Below, piece after piece: positions 21,316-31,951 of a DNA stretch of 64,000 bases. The position numbers were made by a program, and so were the translations under genes. The DNA is from Lomentospora prolificans. Taxonomy: Eukaryota > Ascomycota > Sordariomycetes > Microascales > Microascaceae. Under the pieces are notes generated by a model, which saw only the letters and a program-made list of their open reading frames with translations, ran no database searches and had not been told where the DNA came from. The DNA is taken from assembly GCA_029532625.1 (NCBI GenBank), contig JARFXM010000010.1, forward strand, positions 1,426,001 through 1,490,000, read 5' to 3'. How positions within the stretch are numbered: position 1 is the stretch's first letter; every line of letters begins with the position of its first letter.

Positions 21316-22104
21316 ACTTTTTTTTTAAGGACTTTTTTCTTTTGCGTCACGAAAGCATAGGCGAGGGTAAGTTGTGTGATAACACGGCTAAGGCTCCGCA
21401 CTCAAGAGCTATTCATGGTCGGGCAGCATCGAGTGGTGATGGTCGACGATGGCTACATCTATGGATGTAGCTACCCCGCGGTCACTTGGGCACCCGCCGG
21501 ACCAACTACCGATCGTGATCTAGCCATCTCCTCTCACAAGCACTACGTAAACGGCATCGAATTTGTCCAATAACCTTATGGAATGAGCCGTTGAACCCAG
21601 TACTATCCCACACTTTACACATAGTAGAGGAACGAGAGTTCCTCGTGATAACAGGCGGTGATAGATCATGAAACCAGGGAGGCTACGTTGGTATATCGGG
21701 ACGAATGGATGATGTGCTAGGAAGAACGGCTGGTCTTTCAGCCCTGCAGGTCATCCCTAAGCTGGCTCTCGCGCAGCTCCATGACGAGTAATCCACTAAA
21801 CCTTGGCCACAGGAAGGCGGATCTGTTCTAAAATGTAGCTGGCGACTAGACCTGGCCAGCTACAGGGGCTGCTGTTCCAAAGTCTACGTTTGGCTGATGT
21901 ACATGTTCTGAGTATAGCTCTACTTCAATCCATAAGTCTGCCTAAGGAGCTTCCACTGCTGCCCGACGTCAATGGGCCGACTTGCCAAATATTGTCCCGC
22001 ATTCTTCCCCGTTCCTCGTTGCTTTCTCGGTACGATGGCAAGATTAAGATGTGTCGATCCAGAGAAAAGAGACATCGGCGATCGTCTCTTCCTCGCCGTC
22101 GCCG

Positions 22105-22143
<39 letters not shown>

Positions 22144-24238
22144 TTGGATGATCGGCGAGATTATCGCCGCGGATATGGGGATTTCTGCTCGTCTAAACCT
22201 TTTCCGCCTCCTTGGGGCTCGCCTACACTGATTGATGGTCCTGATTGATGGTCCGGCCGGGTGTGTCTTACACCTGCTTAGGATTAGGGTATGCATATCA
22301 GAGTCGAGGTCGTCTTGGCTCGCCTCTCCAGGCTTGCATCCAGTTAGATCCCAACTTGTACCCATGCTTTCACAAGCTTTTCTCCCCATTCTTTTAGCTC
22401 TAAACCCCTTTTGCTTCTATATGCGTGTCTCATTCCTCATCCACCGCCGCCCGCTTTTCGTCTACTACCGCCATGTGGGATATCTAAGACCCTCCTGACT
22501 TACACTAGGTATCATGTAGTCTTAAACTCACCGCCCACATGGACGCCTTACTGGTGGCCCGGTGACGTCGCTGAAGGGGATAATTGTTGTTTACCCTTTT
22601 CTCGCCTGCAGCTATCCTTAGGGTAAAGGGGAGGGTGTGAGCCCCTCCGCTTGCCGGCATCGTCTCTTCCATGCCCATGCAGCCCCAGCTAACCCCCCAT
22701 CCACTCTATCTAACGTGCCACGGGATGTGACCGGATATATTCAACGTGAAATATATTAAAAGAAAGAAATATGTCCGTCGATCCCGATTGACGGTGGCAC
22801 TACGGCAGCCACCGACGTTGCGGTGCAGTTAGCGAGAAAACAAGGGACTGGAAAAACGTGGCAGGCGCTGCGACATCGAAACTCGGGCGATAGTTCCCTA
22901 AACTTCGTGTCGAGGGCCACAGACGTGTCATGAGCAAGGTAGTTCGTGTCTAGGCGTCTCTTGGGAATCACGGGCAAGGAGTTAGACTCAAGCCTACTCG
23001 AAGTTGTGCGCTCGTTACGACCGTCTTTGGCTTTGCCTCATTTAATTTGCGAGAACCCTGATTTTCCACCCGCCATTTTTTGAGCCGCCTATTTCGCTTT
23101 GATTGTAACCCCGTCAGCCGTATCACCGCGCCTTTTCGTGGCGCGGTGCCCGGAGATTGAACGGATGTCCGCATCAGGAAAGCCTTCTGCATCAACAAAC
23201 CACCGCCCGTGTGCAAGCCCGCCGGGCGTCCGCCCGATCGTCGGTCCAGCGTGAAACTTTTTGAAGCAAACATCTTCCGACGGACCGAAGTGAAGCAAAT
23301 ACGAGGAATCTGTAGTCTCCCCTACGCAGGTTTGTCGGATGCATTACCGGCTGAGCTCTATCTATGGCACTCGGTCTTTTAGGTGCTGGATGGAGCTTTG
23401 GGCGCCAAGAGTGTGAAAAAGTCTGCTCCCTTAGTTCGGCGATCTTTTCTCATGTAACTCAATGATTCCTCTAGAGAGCCACCTAGCCAGGACAGCTCCT
23501 CGCTGTGACTTCCATATGGTGGGGGGTGTTTTGAGTGCCTAGATACCATGGATGGAAACGCTTCTCAGACTCTGTTGGTCACACATACACGTCGCAGACC
23601 CGGAAGAGAGCTTTGATGGTTCAGATCCCGGTCTAGTGAGTTCTTAGAGGAATATCATCTCTTTTGGATCGTCGCAATTCATCAGGGGGAATACTAAGGC
23701 ATGCAGCATGGGTTCCCAGGTTTGTGCCTCGTGGGGTCCTCACTCTGGCCCGGCCTAGAGGTTGGGATCTTGCGACAAGCTCTACCACCACATGTCTGAA
23801 CGCCGCGTCAATGTAGTAGTCACGTGACCACTGGATCTCGGTTGTCTGGTATCACGGGTCAATGGGCGAGTCAAGTCAATGTCGTGGGATGGTGCTTTGT
23901 TTGATAATCGCGTCTCATCAGCTATGATGATGAAATTATCCTAGGTCTTCAGTAGTATAAGCAAAGCCACAATGCTGGCCATCCGAGCACTCCGGGCGGC
24001 CGCAAAGTAGCGCAGCCGATGCTGGCCTCGGAGCTTCAAATTGGGCAAATAAGGCGAGACCAGCCACTTATCTCCGACCCCCCACATAATATTTCTCCCA
24101 CACACACCAAGCAGTCCTCAGAACGTCTCCCCTGCTAGGCCATCTCGTCAATCTCTTGATTAGTCTCCCACGATAGGCCGGGCGGGCAAGAATTGGAGAG
24201 TTTATCCGGGAAAAAAAGTTGGACACGCGAAGAAAGCA
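21316..24238. other. Gene-poor intergenic region
   Basis: Promoter side of the caspase-like gene on the left and of the MFS transporter on the right. Only short frames without recognisable domains. It holds a 35-nt T run at 22108-22142. The 180 bases before 24239 form a plausible leader. Confidence 0.55.
22108..22142. repeat. Poly(T) tract, 35 nt
   Basis: An uninterrupted T run in intergenic DNA, equal in length to the run at 1838-1872. Confidence 0.9.
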
Positions 24239-26031
24239 ATGGCGGTCACCAGCGCGGTCAATGCGGCCAACGAGACGACGCCGCTCCTGAGGGAGGATAC
24301 CAGCGTCAATGGCAGCGCCGAGGCCCAAGCTCCCAGCGGCGCTGCGGGGGAGACCGCTCCTGAGGTTGAGGGGATGCCCGAGATGGCGGCGCGTATGCAT
24401 TTACTGCTCCCAGCCATTGGCATTGGCGTAAGTAGCGTGTGGAGTGAGACTGTCGAAGATGGAGCTCTAAAACAGGCTAACCGAGGGTGGAAATCTAGAT
24501 CTATCTCTGTGCCATGGACCAGATGTTGACGGTAGCCAGCTATGCCAAGATCGGAAGCGATCTCAACGCCCTCAACAGTACGAGCTGGGTTGCCACAGCG
24601 TGAGTCTTTTACCTCCGCGCGCAGACTCTCTTGTCTCGCCAATGTTTGAAACAAAATGCTTACCTCCTCCAACCACCCCTCAGCTACTTCCTCACCCTCA
24701 CGAGCTTCCAGCCCCTCTACGGTAAGCTCAGCGACATCTTTGGCCGCAAGGAATGCCTCCTGTTCTCCTACACCGTCTTCGGCCTAGGCTGTCTTGGCTG
24801 CGGCCTGGCGCAGAACATGCTCCAGCTCTGCGTCTCGCGCGCGGTGGCGGGAATCGGCGGAGGCGGCATGAATAGCGTCGTCTCCATCCTCATCTCAGAC
24901 ATTGTGCCCTTGAGGGACCGCGGCGTGTGGCAGGGGTATCTCAACATCATCTTTGCGGCGGGGACCTCTACGGGCGCCCCTCTCGGCGGCCTGCTCGCCG
25001 ATTCCATCGGTTGGCGATGGTCCTTCCTCGGCCAGGTCCCGCTCTGCGTCATCGCCTTCATCACTGTCTCCCTGGCTCTCCACCTCCCCAAGAAGGACCA
25101 TGCCCACTGGGCTGAAAAGGTCGCCCGCATCGACTTCCTCGGCGCCGCCCTCCTCGTCTCCGCAGTCGTTGGCCTCCTCGCCGGCCTCGACGCCGGCTCC
25201 AACCGCGGCTGGTCCGACCGCTTCACCCTCGCCGGTCTCATCTCCGCCCCCATCCTCTTCGCCCTCTTCATCCTTGTCGAGATGCGCGTCGCCTCCCACC
25301 CCTTCGCCCCCGGCCACATCATCTTTGACCGCTCCCTCTTCGCCTGCTACCTCGCAAACTTCTTCGGCACCACCGGCCAGACCGCATGCATCTTCTTCGC
25401 GCCACTCTTCTTCCAGGCCGTCCAGGGCCTCTCCACCACAGACTCGGGCTCTCTCCTCGTCCCCTGCATGATCTGCGCCGTCGCCGCCTCCCTGGGCGGA
25501 GGGTTCATCATCAGGCGCACGGGCCGCTACTTCTGGATCACCGTGGCCGGCTACGCCCTCCTCTTCTTCTCCGCCCCGCCCCTCATGGCCTCCATCTACG
25601 CCAAGTCCACCTGGGGCGTCGTTGCCGGCCTCTCTCTGTCCGCCCTCGGCGCAGGCTCCGGCATCACCACCACTCTCGTCGCCCTGCTCTCCAACGCCCT
25701 CCCCGAGGATACCGCCGTCGTCGTCGCCTGCTCCTACCTCTTCCGCTCCCTCGGATCCAGTATCGGCATCAGCATCTCCTCCGCCGTTCTACAGAATGTA
25801 CTGCGCTCGGAGCTTCTTCGTCGCTTGGGCGACGGCGACGCCGCTAGGGAGGTTGAGGAGAGGGTGCGGAAAGATATGCGCGCTATTGCGGACCTGCCTC
25901 CCGCTGTTGCGGCGGACGTGAGGGAGAGTTATAGGTTGGGCGTGGGGGCTGCTATGGGCCCCACGGTAATTGTTTTGGCGTTTGCTGTCTTTGCCACCAT
26001 CTTCATTAGGGAGAAGACTATGAAGAAGTAG
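24239..26031 (+). CDS. MFS transporter, DHA2/vacuolar amino-acid permease type (Fnx1/Vba-like)
   Basis: Three exons by splice phase: 24239-24427, 24499-24599 and 24684-26031, giving 544 residues. Intron 1 has donor GTAAGT and branch GGCTAAC; intron 2 has donor GTGAGT and acceptor CAG. The N-terminal cytosolic tail carries ETTPLLRE, an acidic dileucine-like signal typical of vacuole-targeted MFS proteins. The core has about 14 hydrophobic segments. It shows the motif-A loop GKLSDIFGRKECL, the preceding STSWVATAYFLT helix, and FLGQVPLC after helix 6, as in Fnx1 of fission yeast and yeast Vba proteins, which move basic amino acids into the vacuole by proton antiport. A drug exporter of the same DHA2 family is the main alternative. 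It is convergent with the TBC gene. Confidence 0.9.
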
Positions 26032-26356
26032 AAGAAGCATGGGGAGGAAAATGCCCTGGTTTAAGTGGGGGAAACAACTGAATATGGGGAAGATCGGGAG
26101 AATAGCTTTTGGATAAAAATCTGGACCAAAGTGAAAACGACAGTCAGATTTTCTTTCATAAGAGCACATAGATATGAATTTGTAAAAGAAAATAAACAAG
26201 AAAAAATAGTTGGTCTAGAACCGCCTTATAAAGAAGCAAAAAACTCCGAACCACGTTGCCCAACATGTCGAAGAATACAAGTACAAACATCAATCAAACT
26301 CAGCTCTACTCCCTTGTTACCCCCCAAAAGTACTCCGTCTACCATGCGAACCAAAT
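26032..26356. other. Convergent 3' gap
   Basis: A/T-rich stretch between the stops of the MFS transporter and the TBC protein, presumably both 3' UTRs and polyadenylation signals. Nothing else is visible. Confidence 0.6.
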
Positions 26357-29027
26357 TCACTCTTTCTTCCTCGTGATGGGTTCCAACCCAAAAATATCCT
26401 CCCTCCTGATTCCCCCCACCTGGACGCCAGCCGCCACCCCAACCTCCGCATCCGAGGGCACAACTTCTCCGAATAAGAACGCGTTCCTCTCCCGGCTACT
26501 TGTGTTTCCGCTCGGCCTTTTCTTGTGCAGCTTTGCGCTCGGGGAGTCGCTGTTCCCAAACGGAGACATCACTCCGGCTGACACAGTGGAAGAGTGCGCC
26601 GGGCCTATGGGCGTGACGGTAGCGGAGGGTAGCGGGGCGGGGACGGAGGTGTCGGGTTCGAGCATCCACGCGAAAGAAGATTGGGCGATCGAGGAGCGGT
26701 TAGGGAGGAGGGCTTTTGGTCGTTCTGGACTCTTGGGAGAGACAACCTCTACGGCGCTATCTGAGGGGGGGTCGCGGGAAGAGGCTTGTGAACGAGAGTC
26801 CTTGGCGGGCGGATCCGTTAGGGAGAGCGTGGAGATTGCGGGGATAGGATCGGGTGCTATTATGGCGGGCGGTAATGGAGACTTTTCTTCGGCTTCCTGG
26901 GTGGCATCCATGACGATGTCTGTATCATCTACCTTTGATACCGTAAACTGATCTTTGATCATCGACGTTTCAGGGTCAAGACCTGGGATGTCGATAGACG
27001 AATCCTCGAGACAGAGCTTCACGACCTGCGCTTTCGAAGCAGCAATCTCAATCATCTCTAAGCTCTTAACCTTGTCTTCGAGGACGTCCTGCGTAACAGC
27101 CCTCAGCCCCGAAAGACTCTCTTCCAACATCCCGGCCAGCTGCTTATTGCGCCTCTCAAGAGCCTTCACTGCCGCCTCTGAAACGGTAGGGGAGGCCATT
27201 CCCGAGCTAAAGGCAGAGTCGCCGCCAGACCTCAGCGGGTGCTGGCGATTCTCCTGCAGATTTTGCATATTTCGGCGAATCTCTCCCATGGCGTCTCTAA
27301 CGGCCTGGTTGATGCCGAGCTTCTGACTCCTCTCTAGAACATTCTTCGCGGCGCCTTGGAAGAGAGCCTCGACTCCTCCCTGCTGTTGGAGAAGCCTAGA
27401 CGCTGCAGGCAAGGGCGACCGGGGGCTGAGAGCACGAGACCGTAGACCACTGAGGGTGGGAAAACTGGGGGTATTTGGTCTCGATGTAGAAGATGGTATG
27501 CGAGTAATTTGCGGCACCCTGCCCGTGTACTTCATGAGAAGAGACGTGGCGCCCGAGGAGTTAAGGTGATCTTTGAGGTACATGGCGTCTTCGACAAAGG
27601 TGTTTGGACCATGGGGAGAGGCGGGTGTTGGGTATTTGAGAAGAAGCTGCAAGCAAACTGAATAATCCGCCTCCAGAACTATATAGAATCATTAGAAATA
27701 TGTCTGCCAAGAGAAATGGATTTCTCAACTTACGCTCCCACCGGATGCGTAGAAGCATAGCAACACATATCAGATCAATCAAATCTAGCCGAGGATCTAC
27801 GGCAAGCATCGTATCCCAGAGGCTGAGCAGCTGATCGAAAGGGAACTCACGGCTGAACAAAAGCCGTATCCAACGACTTCGACACAGGTCAGATTCAGAT
27901 CAACTAGACCTACCATTTCCCGGGTCGAACTTACATGAGAAAGATTTGCGGTAATACTTCGATGTTCGTGAGATGCTGCGCTAGCTGAGGATCAACCTTT
28001 TTTAGGCAGACCTCATGGATGAACTTGCTCTTGTCAACAATTACAGAGGTGCTCACATTATCTGTGGCAGCTAGACCGGAGGGCACAGCACTAGCGGGGG
28101 AATCATTGACTTCATAAAAAGCAGCTGCGCGATCCATGACCGCGGAAAACAGAGTAAAAGCATCGTGCTCAATAAAGGCCGAGTCCAGAACCTGGAACAT
28201 CAGCCTATCCGAGTCAGAGAGTGACGGGTCCTCTTCGGATCTGCGAACGGCATCCTGACTGACGACGTAGACGATGGGAGCAAGGAGCTCGTGCATTCCC
28301 TGGCGGTAGCCCCCCACCGACGGATTAAGCTTGCAATAAATGAAGAGGATGTCTATAATCATTGTCTGGATATGACCCTCGTGATAGAAGGCCTCGTCGG
28401 GTAGACGGCGAACATCCTGGGCAATTTCTTCCCTGATGGCCTCATCCTGACGCAGGGTGATCCAGGGCGACTATGATAGCCGTGAAGTGAGCAACACTTG
28501 AAGCACCACGAAGAAAGGGGTCCGCTATGTGAACTTACGTTAGGGTCATCGGCAAGAGGATCAATGGTGAGATTCGCGAGGTCTTCGGGATGTTTGATGT
28601 ATTTCAACAAATGGTCCCTCGTCGCGGAGTAAGATTCCCGTGCCTCAGCAAGAGAATGAATCCACACGGTGGGTGAGGTGTCCTTGAATAGTAGAAACGT
28701 CTATTGACCGAGTGTCAGTTGCCGTGAATGGCATTTATGGCTCAGAAAGACAAGCAATAACTATGCTGTGAGGGAATCTGCGATAGCATCGCTATGCCAC
28801 GGGTTTACCCACCTTCCAACACAACGAGCGGCATCCCACTACGGCTGGGCTTTCTGTTCCGTTATATCTCACAGCTCGTTGCAGAGAGGCGAGCGAAGAG
28901 CAGCTGTTGAGAGTCACCTGCCATCTCGGACTACGGAATTGGCAGGTTAGAGGCATGCGGCTTTGGCTGGCTACCAGCTGAGATGAGGGGAGGGTAAGAC
29001 TCACAGTGCCTCAGCGGCGGATGGCAT
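26357..29027 (-). CDS. TBC-domain Rab GTPase-activating protein, TBC1D5-like
   Basis: Six exons joined in phase: 29027-29005, 28930-28813, 28700-28539, 28470-27935, 27876-27734 and 27678-26357, giving 767 residues. Introns are 55-112 nt. The start MPSAAEA lies just before the first donor. Exon 2 encodes the W...RYNG...GCRSLCWK beginning of a TBC domain. Exon 4 encodes IAQDVRR, giving the arginine finger (R123), and GYRQG, giving the glutamine finger (Q158). Exon 5 carries the WIRLLFSREF and LWD motifs. Both catalytic fingers are present, so GAP activity toward a Rab (Rab7/Ypt7 for TBC1D5, which works with retromer on endosomes) is expected. Residues after about 400 are disordered with short coiled-coil stretches. 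The gene shares a divergent intergenic region with the Laa2-like gene. Confidence 0.9.
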
Positions 29028-30097
29028 GGCGAAGACAGCTGGGTAGAATAGATGGTCACGGTATCATACTACACCCATAAGACGGGATATGAGTGTGAAT
29101 GCCGATGAGAATCAATAGGAGGTGCGTGAGGCAGAGGCTGCTGTGATGAGCGATTCGATCAAGATGCGCCTCGCGGGAGATGGGCGGGATTCGAACCGGA
29201 AGGTTGATTCGGCTCACGTTATCAGTGGTCTATCAGTGGAGGCCGGGTGCAAAGTGGGGATAAACTGCCAGCCTCCTCAGAGTGGCCAGCTGGTTGCTAT
29301 AACGCTCGAGCGCGCTGGACTGGGCATTGGATTGATTAATCAATTCGTTAATACCGCCTGGCTACCACTGCCACTGCCACTGCCACCGCCCTGGATGCCA
29401 CTGTCTTGGTTGCGAGGGTCAGGCTTATTGTAGAGGTCTCATCAATGGATTGATGCTAGTGTTGCCTTCAGGCTCGGACAATTCCCCCTCCATTGATTTG
29501 ATACGACATCATGAATACCTCATTTTCATTGAGGCGATTCTCAAAATCCTCGTACCACATCGATGATCGAGAAACAATTGCTAAGGTGGCCCAAACACAG
29601 TCAACGACCCGAGTACGCCCCCTTCATCTAAGTTTTTTTATTAGAGATCATATTGGCATAACCCCCCTGAAGCTGTCGTTCAATAGGTGTAGTAAAGGCT
29701 GAGGCTGAAGTCGAATTGTTTCTCGATTGGGAATGACGGCAGTACTAAACGGAGTATAAATGCCGTGGGAGCCACTAAAATCGGAAGACGTGAGACGTTG
29801 TTTGTTCCCACTCACTTGCTCCATGACGACTTTGGTGCCATTTCAGCCTTGAGCAAGCAATTTGATCTCTTTTCTCCTCTCGTTCGTCTTCGCTTCTGGC
29901 TCTACATACGTATACGCCACATAATCCAGACCCACCAGGCATCCTGTAGATATCGCCAAGTCCACTTTCTGGGCCCTTCGAGCGTCTTATTTAACCAGAA
30001 CAGCTACGTTCGTTCTAGTGTCTTCGGTCGCGTGGCCGGGGAGTCTTCCGTTGTCGATCATATCTCATCGCGTCAATACCCTAGAACTCGTCGCCTC
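29028..30097. other. Divergent promoter region between TBC and Laa2-like genes
   Basis: About 1.07 kb separate the two starts. It contains a CCACTG/CCACCG short repeat (29364-29390) and several CAGCTGG/CCAGCTG words. The frame of the downstream gene stays open back to 29765, but the composition and the Met at 30098 favour non-coding leader before that point. Confidence 0.5.
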
Positions 30098-31951
30098 ATG
30101 TCGAACGACTTACTCATAGATCTCGATGACTTCTACAGAGGCCCGGACATAGATGCACCCAAGCCCGCCAACCCTGGGTTTCAGCCTAATCCCCTCGGAC
30201 AATCCTTTCAATTCCCCTCCATTACACCTACGCCCCAGCAGCAACCCCAGGCGACACCTGCCACAGCGCTCGACGACGATGATGATGACTGGGGGGGCTT
30301 CGAGACCGCAGAAACACAAGCGCCTGCCCCCCAACTAACATCTCCACAAGTTCCCATTGCACCCTCCGTGGCTAGTCAGGCAGCTTCAGACCCATTTGGC
30401 GACCTTTTCTCGAACCTGAGCTCTGGTCCTGCCCCGCCAACGCAGCCGGCGCTCGCTTTGCCCCAGCAGAGGCAGGAGCAGGCCCCTCCGGTACGGACGA
30501 GGGTGGTGCGGGCATCTACGATTGACCTGATGACCAACAATCTTGTGGACTTTGGAATCTCCAGCAATGCCCCTGCTTCCAAACCCTCATGGTCTCAATC
30601 TCAACCAGTGGAGCCTCCCCGGAAGAAGGACCCAAATGTCTTATTTGATGCAGACGACATCGATGTGGAGGACGGCATTTATGACGATGACGAGTTTGGT
30701 GATTTTGAGACTGGGGAAGCGCTAAACAACGCGGTTATTTCCAAAGTGGCGGCTGCGCCGGTGTCCTCGTCGCAACCCCCCAAGGCTACAAAAACTCCGG
30801 CCTCTGCGGATCTATTGGGAGATCTCGACCTATTGACCCCAGAACACGCCCCGGAAAAGGCTGTGAAGAAGCCCGGCCCAATCCTAGGGAATCTCAACAC
30901 AAGCGTTCCGCCTCCGTTCCAACCTCCCTTAAAATCACCCTCTTTTCAAGAGCGCAATCCTTACAAAGGTCTAGCAATTTCTGCGCCCAAACAAGGGGAA
31001 CTGAAAAAGTCGGACGATCCAAACTCGCCATCACCTGTGACTGCTTGGCCCGACCTAGACGAAGGGGCTTTCCCAGTAAGTCAAAAGGATGAATGGGCCC
31101 CGTGGGATGATTCCCCGGAAGACAAGCCCGCCGCCAAGAACCCGGCTACGACGAAAATTACCAACTCGGAACCAGAACCTGATAACTGGGATTGGGACGC
31201 CGTCGACGAATTACCCGATGAAAAGCAGGCGTCTTCAGGCAAAGGGGATCTGACCTCTCTTGACGACGATGATTACGACGATAAAGAGCCTCCGCCTACT
31301 AACATCCCGCCTCCCTCAATCCTGATGACTATCCTCCCAGGGCTTTTCAACCTGGCAAATAACTCTCTCTTCCAGCCTACTGCTAGGCAGTCCGCGGCGG
31401 CGAAGAAGAAGGTCATGTCCGACCCCGCTACCATCTCCTTCCTCAAGGGCTACCTCCTGATAGCAACTGTGGCCGGCCGGATCCTCGCCGGCCGCAAGCT
31501 TCGTTGGCACCGTGACAAGTTCCTCGCCCAAGGAATGGCTATCTCGGCTGCCGGCGCTAAGGGCATGAAACTGGCTGGTGTTAACAAGGCCGAAGCGGCG
31601 CGCGAAGACCGCGAAGCTGCAGACGTGGTGACGGCATGGAAAGGCCAAGTGGGACGCGTGCGATCAGCCGTAGTGGCTGCAAATGCAGCGATGTCTGCGA
31701 GTGGGTTGGTGGTTGCCGGACAGCAACTGAAGGTACCCGAGATTAGCGAATCCATGCATGTCTCGACAGCCAAGGTAGTGCCCACGGCCCCTAGGCAGTG
31801 CGTAGTGTGCGGGCTAAAGAGAGATGAGAGGGTAGCTAAGGTGGATTTCGAGGTGGAGGATAGCTTTGGAGAGTGGTGGGTTGACCATTGGGGACACCGT
31901 GCCTGTCGGAATTTCTGGAAGAGACACGAGAAGGCGCTGCGACAAAGGTAG
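30098..31951 (+). CDS. Clathrin/AP-1 accessory protein, Laa2/aftiphilin-like
   Basis: Single exon, 617 residues from the Met of MSNDLLIDLDDFYRG; an in-frame Met at 29765 would add 111 unrelated-looking residues. LIDLD at residues 6-10 matches the clathrin box L-phi-x-phi-D/E. Acidic aromatic motifs follow: DDDDDDWGGF (59-68), DPFGDLF near 100, DDEFGDF near 200, and W-rich acidic stretches (EWAPWDD, NWDWD) further on. Such motifs bind adaptor ear domains in aftiphilin, gamma-synergin and yeast Laa2. The C-terminal 180 residues are ordered: helical, then a CVVCG...W...H...C end that may bind one zinc. In yeast, Laa2 bridges Laa1 and AP-1 on trans-Golgi/endosome membranes; the same role here is inferred from motifs only. 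Confidence 0.65.
   Translation: MSNDLLIDLDDFYRGPDIDAPKPANPGFQPNPLGQSFQFPSITPTPQQQPQATPATALDDDDDDWGGFETAETQAPAPQLTSPQVPIAPSVASQAASDPFGDLFSNLSSGPAPPTQPALALPQQRQEQAPPVRTRVVRASTIDLMTNNLVDFGISSNAPASKPSWSQSQPVEPPRKKDPNVLFDADDIDVEDGIYDDDEFGDFETGEALNNAVISKVAAAPVSSSQPPKATKTPASADLLGDLDLLTPEHAPEKAVKKPGPILGNLNTSVPPPFQPPLKSPSFQERNPYKGLAISAPKQGELKKSDDPNSPSPVTAWPDLDEGAFPVSQKDEWAPWDDSPEDKPAAKNPATTKITNSEPEPDNWDWDAVDELPDEKQASSGKGDLTSLDDDDYDDKEPPPTNIPPPSILMTILPGLFNLANNSLFQPTARQSAAAKKKVMSDPATISFLKGYLLIATVAGRILAGRKLRWHRDKFLAQGMAISAAGAKGMKLAGVNKAEAAREDREAADVVTAWKGQVGRVRSAVVAANAAMSASGLVVAGQQLKVPEISESMHVSTAKVVPTAPRQCVVCGLKRDERVAKVDFEVEDSFGEWWVDHWGHRACRNFWKRHEKALRQR

Noticed and set aside
29160..29215. GGATTCGAACC-like string resembling a tRNA T-arm on the minus strand
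   Set aside because: The T stem has at least two mismatches, no matching acceptor 5' strand or anticodon arm was found at the right distance, and no A-box is evident.
29765..30097. N-terminal extension of the Laa2-like protein (111 residues)
   Set aside because: Composition changes sharply at 30098 where the clathrin-box start MSNDLLIDLDD begins; the extension looks like translated leader.
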